The position numbers and the translations under genes are program-made. A stretch of DNA of 64,000 nt from assembly GCA_014529385.2 (NCBI GenBank), contig CM043943.1, positions 158,304,247 to 158,368,246 on the forward strand, given 5' to 3'. The notes beneath the pieces are model-generated. The model made no database searches, was not told where the DNA came from, and saw nothing but the letters and a program-made list of their open reading frames with translations. The stretch is from Adiantum capillus-veneris. Taxonomy: Eukaryota > Streptophyta > Polypodiopsida > Polypodiales > Pteridaceae. Shown one piece after another: positions 46,721-56,626 of this stretch; the first letter of the stretch is position 1; each line of letters opens with the position of its first letter.

Positions 46721-46821
46721 TGCAACTGCATTCTCCTTCCATCTGCAACTGCATTCTCCTTCCCTGGTCTATACTTTATGTCAAGGTCATATTCTTGTAA
46801 AAGCTCTATCCATCGTCGTTG

Positions 46822-47595
46822 TCACATATTGATAATAGGTTGAGTAAAAATCCATTTTAAGCTCTTGTGGTCTGTAACCAGCTGAAACTTACGTCCGAGA
46901 AGATAATGTCTCCATAACTTCAGCGTGTGTATAACCGCTAAAAGTTCCAAATTATGAGTAGGATAATTCTTCTCATGATCCCTCAGCTTTCGTGAAGTAT
47001 ACGCCACCGGTCTTCCTTCTTGAGTAAGAACTCCACCTAGAGAAAATTTGCTAGCATCGGTCGCTACTTCAAATTCCTTACTAAAATCTGGGAGCTTTAA
47101 AATAGGAGCTGAGACCAAGAATTCTTTTAGCTTAGCAAAGCTAGACTCGTGCTCGGTCTTCCATTCGATCCTCATTCCTTTCTTCAGGAGTTCCGTCAAA
47201 GGTGCAGCAATACGTGCATAATCCTTGATAAAAATCCTGTACCATCCCGTTATCCCAAGAAATCCTCTTACTTCACTGACGGTGGATGGTTGAAGCCAAT
47301 CAACGATATCCTTGACTTTGTCTGGGTCCACTGAAATCCCTTCGGCCGATATGACAAATCCAAGGTAATTGACCTTTAGTGAGCAAAAGGTGCACTTGCT
47401 CTCTTTAGCGTAAAGTTGGTGTTCCCGAACAAGATCAAGTACTTTGGGAACATGTTCTTCGCGATCCGCCTCGTTCTTAGAATAGATCAGAATGTCATCA
47501 AAGAAAACCAAAACGAAATCATCCAGGTAAGATCTAAAAATATCCTGCATAAGTCGATTGAAGCTTGCAGGAGCATTTGTTAGACCAAAAGACAT
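46822..47595 (-). pseudogene. gypsy-AD reverse transcriptase C-terminal part and RNase H
   Basis: A 257-codon open frame: MSFGLTNAPASFNRLM, the RT catalytic box as FFDDILIYSK, the thumb/connection YLGFVISAEGISVDPDK and GFLGITGWYRIFIKDYA, then RNase H with FEVATDASKFSLGGVL, YTSRKLRDHEKNYPTHNLELL and TDHKSLKWIF. The catalytic residues look intact. It is joined to the upstream RT half by a frame change near 47600 and ends in a stop (TGA) after QPIINM, where relatives continue. Confidence 0.87.
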
Positions 47596-48596
47596 TACTG
47601 TGAATTCGTAGTGCCCATACCTAGTGTTGAAAGTTGTCTTTGGAATATCTGATTCCTTGATACTGATTTGGTATACCCTGACCTTAGATCAATCTTTGTA
47701 AAAATTTTGGCGCCGTGGAGTCTGTCCAAGAGTTCGTCGATCCTTGGAATTGGATACTTGTTCTTGACAGTTACCTGGTTCAGTCCACGGTAATCTATGC
47801 ATAGCCTTAAGGATCCATCCTTCTTCTTCTGAAAAAGAACTGGTGCACCCCAAGGAGAAGTACTGGGTCGAATGAATCCTTGCTCAATGAGTTGCCTAAG
47901 TTGTTCCTTGAGTTCGATGGCCTCTGGAAGTGACATTTTATAAGGTCTTTTTGAGATAGGTTCACATCCAGGGATAGTCTCAATCTCATGATCTACCTCT
48001 CTATGTGGCGGAAGATTCGTAAGGTCTTTAGGGAATACGTCATCATACTCCCTCAACCAGTTTGGCCAAAGTGAGGTATATGATTGGTCCACCTTGTTGA
48101 GCTTTACCGCATAAATTTGCTGAGCCTTTCTTAGTCCCTTCAAAAGTATGCTGGCCTTAACTAGAGTAGCCCTAGGTCTCCCATTTTCCCCCTGGATTAA
48201 GGCTTCGTTACCCAAGTTATCTGTAAAGGTAAATTTCCCTTGTGCACAATGGATGTGGGACTTATTTTGCTTTAACCAATCCATCCCTAGTATCCCATCA
48301 AAGAATCCTAAGGGTACGGTTCGAAATTGGGCAGAGGTTGGGTGTCCCCCTAAATCAAAGTCGATTTTTCGTGCAGAATGTTGAGATACTACTTCCTTGC
48401 CGTTTGCTAACTCTACAACTAGCTTGCTTGTTGGATACTTATCTAGCTTTAGCTTCCTCATGCATCTGGGTGAAAGAAATGAAAGAGTACTACCACAATT
48501 TATAAGGAAGTTAACTTGTTCACCTCTGAGAGACCCTGGTGTATGAATGATTGTGTATTGCTCGCAACCATTGGGGTTGTCAATTGCAGCATGCAA
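47595..48596 (-). pseudogene. gypsy-AD protease and reverse transcriptase N-terminal part
   Basis: A 333-codon open frame. The protease region reads [19 protein letters not shown], where the family D-S-G triad appears as NCGS, so the catalytic Asp is lost; [19 protein letters not shown] is its C-terminal signature. RT follows: [57 protein letters not shown] and [11 protein letters not shown] with the first RT Asp. The frame changes right after LRSGY. Confidence 0.87.
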
Positions 48597-48763
48597 GGTT
48601 GCTCTCTCACTGCTTCATCGCCCACAATTGGTTGTACCACTGCGGCATTCACTCTGGCGGTGGCTCCACGTCCTCACCCTCTGTTCATCCTTCCACGTCC
48701 TCCTCTTCCATTAGGTTGGCCACGTCCATGGGCATTCAAGGGTATGGCATTAGCGCTGGTTGC

Positions 48764-49148
48764 CTAAGTGTTCCTGGAGCACTTGGATCTGTAATGTCCA
48801 TACTCGCCACAACCATAGCATCGAACATCTGGAAACTCCATGGTTTTGGTGGTAGCCACAATAGGGCACTGGTCATATGCTTGGTTGGATGGTCTGTTAT
48901 TCCAAACATTTTTCCTTGCGCTTTTTGCCCAATGATTTCTCATATTCTGATTAACTTTTTGTACTTCAAGAGCTAAAGGTTTGGCCCTCAGCAAGGCATC
49001 CTAGAGAGTTGTCGGCCTGAGAGCTTCCAACCGAGTATTCAAAGGGTCGATTAGCCCTTGGCAGAACCTTGCTACCTGTTGTTCCAAGGTCATCTTAGGA
49101 GCATATCTCCAAAGAGTGACAAACTTTGCATAATATTCTTCGACAGAT
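48764..49148 (-). pseudogene. gypsy-AD gag C-terminal part with zinc knuckle
   Basis: Contains CYGCGEYGHYRSKC, an intact CX2CX4HX4C knuckle, after a basic region (MRNHWAKSARKNVWNN). It continues gag from the other side of the foldback insertion 49149-49611: bases just right of 49019 encode the RFCQGLIDPLN-type segment. Nucleocapsid function in an intact element. Confidence 0.75.
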
Positions 49149-49611
49149 CATTAGGCAAAATTTGGACTCACAAAGGGGCCCTTTAAGGAGTTTGACTTTA
49201 CCTCTCTCTACCAAAATGGGCGCATGGATAAATTTTTGCAAACAAACTCCAAAGTTAGCGGAGGTTTGACAGTTAGAATGTCCTCTTCAAGCTCTAACTA
49301 CTGATATAGCACGCCATGAGATTCATCATATTTTAGAAGATTTCTCATATATAGCACGCCATGAGATTCCTATGATGTGACAACTCTGTCAGAATCTAAG
49401 TGAATCAAAAAAAAAAATCTTCTAAAATATGAGGAATCTCATGGCGTGCTATATATCAGTAGATAGAGCTTGAAGAGGACATTCTAACTGTCAAACCTCT
49501 GCCAACTTTGGAGTTTGTTTGCAAAAATTTATCCATGCGCCCGTTTTGGTAGAGAGAGATAAGGTCAAACTCCTTAAAGGGCCTCTTTGTGAGTCCAAAT
49601 TTTGCCTAATG
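49149..49611. mobile_element. Foldback (long-hairpin) element inserted in gag
   Basis: Two arms of about 195 bases are inverted copies with few mismatches, from CATTAGGCAAAATTTGG on the left to CCAAATTTTGCCTAATG on the right, around a roughly 65-base centre (about 49345-49410). The uninterrupted gag of gypsy-BC reads GACAGATGAAGTC at this place; here it is GACAGAT-element-TGAAGTC, so at most one base (T) is duplicated. There is no coding capacity. The centre repeats part of the arm (ATAGCACGCCATGAGATTC), so there was a further rearrangement. Confidence 0.88.
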
Positions 49612-49890
49612 TGAAGTCTGCTGCCGAAGCGAAAAGAATTCGTTCATCTTCAAGGTTTTATAGGCGGGTGGTAAATAACGTCCCATTATTGCAGCTTTGA
49701 TGTCTTCCCACGATTGGGAAGATCCCTTAATATCCAAGTCCCTACAATGTTGCTTCCACCATATCTTGGCATCGCCAGACAAGAGGAACATCGCAAGCAT
49801 GGTCTGATTCACGGGTTGGGTTCCCGCAGCTTCAAAGTAATCGTCCATTTCTTCCATCCACACTTCCGCATCTCTCTCCACATTTTCCAC
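49606..49890 (-). pseudogene. gypsy-AD gag N-terminal capsid part
   Basis: Encodes RDAEVWMEEMDDYFEAAGTQ, DAKIWWKQHCRD and WEDIKAAIMGRYLPPAYKT, nearly the same as 41340-41837, and is then cut by the foldback element (reads ...FSLRQQTSH). An overlapping frame to 50006 gives the upstream part (SSNKPNLYSLRARWKMWREM). The insertion alone would abolish gag. Confidence 0.82.
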
Positions 49891-50188
49891 CTCGCCCTTA
49901 AAGAGTAGAGGTTGGGCTTGTTTGAGGAGAAGCTTCTTCTCTTGCGCTGCCGAGTAGAGAGCAGCAGGTGGTTCCTACATGGGTTACACGAGGTTCTTGA
50001 TACCATTACTTGGATTTCAAATAGATATGAGACTTAAATAAAATTCAAGATGCCACTTATCAAGAGACAGAGATTCAGAGACAAAAAGCACTTTATTGAT
50101 GAAATTTTATTACAATCAAAACCCCTCAAGGTTTAGGATATCTGATGATCAATTTATTACATGGCTTTTTGGATTGCGTAAGATACGC

Positions 50189-50685
50189 CTAGGAGATGGT
50201 GTTCACATGATACTCTACTTTGTTCATGAAGTAGTTTCTATACTCATCCTTGAGAAGATAATAAACTATGGTGTCGAGCCGGGATTCTTCTTTTGGTACT
50301 CCAAAAGTTCTGACTCTGTTTACTGGGATTACATTGGTGACCTTCTCCAAAAGCCACTCGTTGAGGGTTTGATTGGTGTCGTCAGAGACACTCAGATCCA
50401 ATTGTGTAGGTAGCAATTATAATATCTCCACCACCCTCAACTCTCTTCTCCTCAACGTATCTTCTTCAAATCGGTATCCAGGCATCCTAGCTTCCGAGCG
50501 TTGATGTAGTAAATCCCTCCTGCAAGTGTCCAATCAAGTCCCCATCCTCTATCAATGCGAGTGGAGTGTGGCGTATGAGCCTTCATCAGTATCTCCATGA
50601 CATCTCGCCTAAATTGGTAAACTGGGGATCGTTGAGCTTGCTCGTAAATAAGCTCAAACACTTGGAACTTTTGATATTTTAGCAC
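50189..50685 (-). pseudogene. Unknown coding remnant between primer site and gag of gypsy-AD
   Basis: Two minus-strand frames, 50452-50685 (FQVFELIYEQAQRSPVYQFR, DVMEILMKAHTPHSTRID, GWGLDWTLAGGIYYINARKL) and 50189-50416 (DTNQTLNEWLLEKVTNVIPV, ESRLDTIVYYLLKDEYRNYF), look protein-like and may have been one ORF split by an indel near 50430. I do not recognise the domain. It is absent from the gypsy-BC leader. It could be a captured host fragment or an extra leader ORF. Confidence 0.4.
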
Positions 50686-50790
50686 GGGATCTTCCTACAA
50701 CACCAATGCAAGGAATTCGGATCAGCTACCTATATACTTTTAGTTCCTTTTAAATATTCAAACAATACGACTTTATTTCTCAGTCTAACC

Positions 50791-50806
50791 TAGGCTCTAA
50801 TACCAG
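50791..50806 (-). other. Primer binding site, gypsy-AD (tRNA-iMet type)
   Basis: The minus strand reads CTGGTATTAGAGCC next to the LTR end, one change from TGGTATCAGAGCC. Confidence 0.85.
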
Positions 50807-51840
50807 GTGTGAGGTCCCCACCCCGCCGTATCAAACGGCGGATCTGATGGTGGTGAACCTGGTGGCCACTAGATCTATAGCGGAAGCAAACAAAGTGGTT
50901 CAAGGTTCATCTAGCGGACGATCTCTCATCACAAAGTGAATCGAGTTTGAGCCTGCTAGCAACGAGATCTAGCTCCACCTCACAGGGGAAGCGTGATTAA
51001 CCTATCTAGCGATCCTAAGACCCACCTTCCAAGAGGAGAGAAATCCCGAGTGCCTTTTTCCCCATGTTTCAGAGACACGTACAATTGAGACTTTGCCGCT
51101 CTAGGGGCAATGAGATACTAGAGTCGAATTAAACACTATGGAGACAGAGAGTTCCCGACCAATCGGACCACCCTTCTCATAGGCATTGGCAACCTGAGCC
51201 AAACCCCCACTTTCCACCCCCACACTCATACTTCCTTGTGTGTCCTAATTACTACCATAATTGTTGTTCAACATTTAAAAAAATTCCTTGATTAGATTCT
51301 GAATCACAATGTTCGTTAAGACAACCTTCAACCAGTATTGTAAAGCGCCACCAAGACAGAAACTCTAGTAAAAATTCTACTCAAACTTACTCATTAAAAT
51401 TCCAATAATCTGGAGGTACAACATCCCCCCTGCAGCGAGAGTTTACTCCTCTCGTTGTCGCCTAGCTGCCCATACAACTAGGTATGTCCACCGCATAGAA
51501 ATCACTACATGGACATTCCCACCGCATAGAAAGCAAGACATGGGTTCCGATCGCATAGAAAGCAAGTCGTGGGTAAAGGCCCTAAGCTAGTAACTCTAGC
51601 TAATGCGAAATCGTCGCGAGCCGCCCCCTATGATCAGTAGGGGGATCATGACTAGTTCAACATTGGAAATAGAATGAACATGCCGAGCTAAATTTTCCCT
51701 AGCAAACATTCTTTCCTATTGCAAACAGTATATGCGTCAATCATTTCTTTCCTACTTTAGACTTTAATATACAAATGAATTCAAATGCCGATGTTTCCGT
51801 CGGATTTCTCCAACATGTTCAGGGGTATGTTCATTCCTAG

Positions 51841-52032
51841 CTAATCGAATGCAATATAAATGAAACAACTTTGAATAAAATTGTGACCTACCTCTTCCAT
51901 TTCTTCATCAATGGCCCGTGAGATGGCCGGTGCTTGTTCGTCCATGGGAGCTTTTCCCTTTCCATTCACGTTGCTCGTTCCCGCCTCGCGGTCTTGGGCA
52001 CCACCAAAGCGAGTTCTCTTAACCGGGGCCAT
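51841..52032 (-). CDS. Conserved LTR small ORF in the 5' LTR of gypsy-AD (63 codons)
   Basis: Reads MAPVKRTRFGGAQDREAGTS, NGKGKAPMDEQAPAISRAID and EEMEEVGHNFIQSCF, then a stop. On the minus strand no ATG occurs between the GT tract (about 52245) and this ATG, so it would be the first start codon of the leader. The context is AAAATGG. Conservation with LTR E is seen in MAP-KRT, D, GTS and the lysine pair. Unknown role; it could be translated or act as a leader element that influences gag translation. Confidence 0.55.
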   Translation of the reverse strand: MAPVKRTRFGGAQDREAGTSNVNGKGKAPMDEQAPAISRAIDEEMEEVGHNFIQSCFIYIAFD

Positions 52033-52072
52033 TTTATAGTCACTACTTTAAATGATAAACTTGGATAAAAGA

Positions 52073-52074
52073 GC
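52073..52074 (-). other. Exact position of the missing GT-AG block (spliced-junction scar)
   Basis: The plus strand reads AAAAGAG|CGTGATTAGG. In LTRs 38019-40809 and 42441-45245 the same two halves are separated by 671 and 670 bases with GT...AG ends on the minus strand. The other gypsy-AD LTR has the identical join at 37737/37738. Confidence 0.7.
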
Positions 52075-52198
52075 GTGATTAGGGGCTGAAATCCTCTCGA
52101 TTTTCTGATCCAATGGAGTTCTCAAGGCAAGAATCCGGCAGCACTTCCCTCCTTTGCTTCTCCTCCAAAAATTGTGTGTGCCGGCAGCACCTCCCCAA

Positions 52199-52272
52199 GG
52201 TGTGTGTGCAGGTGTGTGTGTGTGTGTGTGTACTGAGTGGGTGTGTGAGCATGTGTCCGTGTGTGTGTGTGA
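52199..52272. repeat. GT microsatellite in right LTR of gypsy-AD
   Basis: Interrupted GT tract at the predicted transcription-start region of the LTR, homologous to the tracts in the other family LTRs. Confidence 0.92.
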
Positions 52273-52280
52273 GCACACTC

Positions 52281-52288
52281 TTAAATAG
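52281..52288 (-). promoter_or_regulatory. TATA box candidate in gypsy LTR
   Basis: The minus strand reads GCCTATTTAAGAGTGTGC. The same motif is present at about 37941-37950 and 40147-40156 and altered (TTTTTAAG) at about 44583-44592. It would start RNA within the GT tract. Confidence 0.45.
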
Positions 52289-52944
52289 GCTCCTCCAAGC
52301 TGAAAATCGACCAGCCTTGCTAATTGCATCTAAATGAGCACTCAGTTAATACATGGCAAGTCTAGTTTCCTGCCTACCAAGTGTCCAGTTAGCTAGTCTA
52401 ACTGGCTCTCATACTCACTCTCAAGCTTGGAAACTCTCCTACAACTCCCACAAGACAACAGGGTGCCCCCTAGCTGATAAAGCTGGCTCAGAGTGGACTA
52501 GAATGTGCTCCCACACAACCTCGATCCCCGGTGCCTCCCCGCACAATTTTTGGAGAAATTGATTTTAGGCTAAAACGGGTCATACGAGTCGGATTTTAAT
52601 GCTGTAAATTTCTATACTCAGCTCTAACTAAGGCGTACTGGTCCAAGTACCTGCCATATTTAGCAGCCCTCGGGGTTCAAAAATGCATTTTTTTTCAAAT
52701 TCGGGGTACGGGTGCAGTTTTTTGAGATGGTCGAAACTAAACGGGTCGAGTAACCAAAAACTTACTATTTTTGAAAAATTTTTACAAAAATTATTTAATA
52801 TTCACATTTCGAAGCTTTCGACATTCTAAACATCATGGAACTATCAGAATTCAGAAAACTGCTAAAAATAATAACTTTTTCCATTATGTTCATCTCATGG
52901 TACAATGTGCTCTTTTTGGTCGGGGTCAGAGACCTTACAATTAA

Positions 52945-55175
52945 TGTCTCTAGTACTTGACAGCAAGGGCTGAACAGAATCTTCCATAAACACAACATCC
53001 CGTGAAACCAGAATACACTTTGTTTGTGGATGATACAACCTGTAACCTTTGTTTTCAGCACTATAACCAACAAAAAAATAAAATTGACAGCCTTATCATC
53101 CAATTTTCTGCACTGTGTTTGTGGCACAAAAGCATAGGCCAAACAACCAAAAACACGCATGTGCTCAATATAAGGCTTTATATCATGCCATGCTTCATAT
53201 AAAGTAATAGACTACAAAGCTTTTGTAGGACACCTGTTTAGTACATAAGTGGCACACATGATGGTCTCAAACCAAAAAGAATGCGGCAAAGCTTGACTTT
53301 TGACCATACATCGTGTCATTTCTATAAGTGACCTATTTTTCCTCTCAGCAACACCATTTTTCTGAGGCGTATAAGGCACTATACATTGGTGTTTTATCCC
53401 ACGACTAGCTAGAAATGCATTAAATTCATGAGACATATACTCCCCCCTTGGATCAGAACGGAGGGTGCCCATAGTACATTTCGAGACATTTTCATCCATA
53501 GCCAGAAATTGTTTGAAGCACATAAAAATTTGGACTTTGCTTTAAGCCAAAACACCCATGCATGCCTTGAGTAACCATCAATAAAAGTCATGGAGTAAAG
53601 GTAATTTCCCAAGGAAAGAGTTTGCATGGGCCCACAAACATCACTATGCGCAAGCTGCAACCTACATGTGACTCTAATTGAACCATCCTTTGGAAACTTA
53701 GAATGTTGCATCTTACCCAAAATACAGCCTTCACAAACATGTTTGACATGTGCTTCAAGAGGCAACCATATCAGATTTCTACAAACGTAGCAAACTGGCA
53801 AAATTCAGATGCCCAAAACATGCATGCCATAGTTTTGCATCTGAAATAGCCCTTGAATCTGCAACTGCATTTGCAAAATTTTGTCCACACTTGTCATACA
53901 AAGTGAGCTTATACAGCCCACTGTATACAAGGCCACATGCAACAATTTCATCACCAAATTTGAGATCATGAACTATACATCTGCCATCCATAAATTTGAC
54001 TACAAGTCCAAGTCTAGCAAGTGTAGATACACACAAAAAGATTCTTCTCGATCCCAGGTACATAAAGCGTATCAACAAGTGTGAAAGAACTGCCATTTGC
54101 GACAATATAAGCACAATCTTTCCAACTCCCTGAACCGGATAAGAGGCATTGTTGGCACAAGTAATTGAATTCCCATGAGGGACAGACTCAAGAGAAGTGA
54201 AAAAATCACGATGTGAGGTAATGTGCTTTGTAAGACCATTGTCAAAATACCACACATGTGAATCTGCAACAATTGACATGCATGCATCATGGACAACGGG
54301 ATTATAGGTACCCTCTGCACTAAAAGCCCATTTTGCATCAACGTCCGCATCACAGTCTCCTTTCATAGAAGAATCAACCATATAGCTGCATTTGTAGTGG
54401 AACCAGCATTTGCAGTGGAGCCACCCTCTTTCTTCTTTACCTCTTTGGCCTTCAACTTAAGACACTGCTTGATCAAGTGATCATTAGCTTTACAATAATG
54501 GAAACGCATCTTCTTTTTGCCCTTATCACCAGAATTTCCAGAGGAATTGCTGCCAGCAGAAGCATTAGGAACATGAGACTTTCCACTCGCAAAAGAATCA
54601 TAAGAAGTGGTTGCATTGTTGTTACCACCCTTTCTTTGAGCAGCAATAAAAGCCTGTTCAAGTGCACACTATCTAGTCCTTTTTTTTTTGGAAAGTGTCT
54701 CCTTCAATAGCAATGTGCATAATGCATCAAATTTGACAACTTCAGGATTTCCTTGGGTCATAAGTCTCCAAGTACTGACAAAAGTCTGGTAAGAATCTGG
54801 TAAGGCATCAAGAACAGTCTGCACAAGAGAATTGTCTTCTGAAATGACTTCACATGCAGAAAGTTGCTCATTGATATCCTTGACACAAGCAAGAAAAGTG
54901 TCCATATCATCTTTATCATGCATAATCTTTGACTCCAACTCTTTACGCAGCAATGCAATTTTTGCCTCATTGCAGCTTGCATAAAGACCAGCCAGAATAT
55001 CCCAAGTCTGTTTTGCAAATTTGGCTGAATGTATGTGAGGAGTAATGTGCACTTCACAGACAACACAATCAACGCTTGAGCCTGCGCATCCTTTACATCC
55101 CAGGAGCTTGTTTTGTCGTAGGCAAAACAACTCTAACAACATCAATCCTTGCAACAAGACCTGCAACATCCTCAA
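52945..55175 (-). pseudogene. copia-2 gag-protease-integrase remnant
   Basis: Minus-strand pieces parallel copia-1: gag (54669-55175: AKQTWDILAGLYASCNEAKI, LVQTVLDALPDSYQTF), the zinc-knuckle region near 54480-54520 (damaged), protease as WYFDNGLTKHIT (54240-54270; family DSGA lost), GAG-pre-integrase LWHACFGHLN, CEGCILGKMQHSKFP, integrase HSDVCGPMQT, RSDPRGEY (family RSDRGGEY) and VAERKNRS (53212-53523), and the connector (52795-53160). Frame changes are numerous. It ends at the gypsy-AD insertion. Confidence 0.88.
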
Positions 55176-55346
55176 AATCGCCTACATCCTGAGAACTAGG
55201 ACGTACATCAATGCCCTCCATAATATTCTAGACGCCCTTTGACGCAAGAAGATGTTGTATCATGTAAGCCCATATAGGGTAATTGTCCCCATCCAATCTC
55301 TCCTCAACACAGCAAACATCTTGAACACATATGTGTTGTTGTCAGC

Positions 55347-55658
55347 CATGGTAAATGTTGCACCTGATGTGAAAACTACCCGAAAAGAGGAGAAACAAAG
55401 TGGGAACAACACGTGCTATATAGCACAAACCATAGAAGACTGTAAGGGACCTATTATGCAAAAAAATGGCACTGACAAAAATTTTGCACAAAATGACAAA
55501 ATAGCATGTGCAGTACTGCCTGTAGTGGAAACAAAGGCAGAAATGAGCCCGAATCCAAAATCTCACCAAAGCTCACTGAAATTGGAGAAAGTGAGTAGAT
55601 GTGTGTTGGAGCTGCTGGCAACTAAGCCCGGGAGGACGAAACCTACTCTGATACCAAT
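55347..55658 (-). pseudogene. copia-2 gag start and leader
   Basis: On the minus strand ATG at 55349 begins MADNNTYVFKMFA, showing the native gag start that copia-1 has lost. Upstream sequence to the LTR is homologous to 28298-28645 of copia-1. The primer site (minus TTGGTATCAGAG) is next to the LTR at about 55646-55657. Confidence 0.75.
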
Positions 55659-55887
55659 TGTTGGAATTAGAGTTGCAGGGAAATGCACACAGCTTGGAGA
55701 ATGCGAAGGAAGCTTAAGGCACACAACAGAGAGAATATTACTTAGTGTGCAAAGGAAAGATAGATAGCCCTAGAGTGATGGGCGCATATACAATGCAGAG
55801 GGCGGAAAACCTCCTAAAGAGGGAAAATATGCCCCAATGGTCCTAAGTGTGTTCACACACATCACTAACCACATGTATATGGTAACA
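55659..55887 (-). repeat. 5' LTR of copia-2
   Basis: 229 bp, TGTTGGAATTAG...GGTAACA on the plus strand, followed by the AAACT duplication. Confidence 0.92.
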
Positions 55888-56626
55888 AAACTTGCATCAA
55901 AACTAGAGGATCATCCTGAGATCTTCCTTTAGGATAGTTGTCCTTAAAGTGTCATGCATGTGCTTTCCTTTTCTCTTGCTTTGTTGATGGATCCTTGAGT
56001 GGAAATTAGTTGTATTGTTTTTAGACCCTATATCTCAGTCTCCATAAATTCAACTCTGACTTGTAAGACTTCTTTCTCACCATTTTGAATACCATGACAA
56101 GTTTCTAGGAGTTTTGTTCTTTAAGCTATTTAGGTTTTGGGCAAAATCTTTTGAATGGTTCTGGCCTTTGATCATTCTGGTTTTTTTTGCTTCATTTTCT
56201 CTAGATCTTGTGTGATCTCAGTATCCAAAACCTTCTAATCTTGCCATTCATCCACCTCTTTAGCTTTCCCCTTGACTTTTTAGATAGCTCTTTCCTTCTC
56301 CAAATCTTGTGTGATCTGAGTAGCCAAAACCCTATAATCCTGCTATTCATCCACCTCTTTAGCTTTCCCCTTGGATTTCTAGACAACTCTTTCCGTCTCT
56401 CAACTTTGACTTTCTTCACTTTGTGTTGGTTTACCAACTGGTTATTTTTGGTATATCCTTGATGATGATACTGAAGCTCCTAGTGATCGCTCTTATTTGT
56501 ACCAGTCTAGACATCTTCACTTAAACCACACTATCCTTTACACTTTTTGGACATTGTGCTAAAAAATGTATGTACTTACCATAGGTGTAATAGTTTAATT
56601 CTTTTAATTGAAATCCCTTCTCTCTC
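55888..56626. other. Unassigned sequence right of copia-2, with a 99-bp tandem duplication
   Basis: Continues the pre-insertion sequence of 34977-35335. Apart from the repeat at about 56201-56404 nothing is recognised. Confidence 0.45.
56201..56404 (-). repeat. 99-bp tandem duplication, in frame on the minus strand
   Basis: CTTGTGTGATCT recurs at 56207 and 56306. On the minus strand the unit is 33 codons and stays open (RKELSRNPRGKLKRWMN... and RKELSKKSRGKLKRWMN...), giving a basic, repetitive peptide. It is probably the remnant of a repetitive linker in a transposon protein. Confidence 0.7.

Larger units (their letters stand above)
36553..52939 (-). mobile_element. Ty3/gypsy chromovirus-type element (gypsy-AD), minus strand, containing a nested relative
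   Basis: The right (5') LTR is 50808-52939 (2132 bp). The left (3') LTR is 36553-38018 plus 45251-45830, split by element 38019-45245. Ends are TGTGAGGTCC...GACCTTACA on the plus strand. Flanks ATTAC (36548-36552) and ATTAA (52940-52944) form a 5-bp duplication with one later change; copia-1 has ATTAC at the matching pol site. The primer site is CCTGGTATTAGAGCC on the minus strand (50791-50806) and the purine tract TTGGGGAGGT (45831-45840). The interior 45831-50807 encodes gag, protease, RT, RNase H, partial integrase and chromodomain. Both LTRs lack a GT-AG block present in the family. Confidence 0.93.
50808..52939 (-). repeat. Right (5') LTR of gypsy-AD
   Basis: 2132 bp, TGTGAGGTCC...GACCTTACA. 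Predicted transcription is leftward from a TATA-like TATTTAAG (52281-52288). The leader then holds a GT tract, the exon-exon-like junction 52073/52074 and the small ORF. Confidence 0.92.
35336..55887 (-). mobile_element. Ty1/copia element copia-2, minus strand, interrupted by gypsy nest
   Basis: LTRs of 228 and 229 bp (35336-35563, 55659-55887) begin TGTTGGAATTAG and end GGTAACA on the plus strand. They are flanked by the perfect duplication AAACT (35331-35335, 55888-55892). Own sequence is 35336-36552 plus 52940-55887, about 4.2 kb, against 5.2 kb for copia-1. The missing 1 kb is mostly the RT region. The LTRs differ at about two dozen positions, so this insertion is much older than copia-1. 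The gypsy nest 36553-52939 interrupts it within pol, between integrase and RT. Confidence 0.92.

Noticed and set aside
49149-49611. Foldback element as a Helitron
   Set aside because: The A^T insertion site and TC start would fit, but the 3' end lacks CTRR and long inverted arms are not a Helitron feature.
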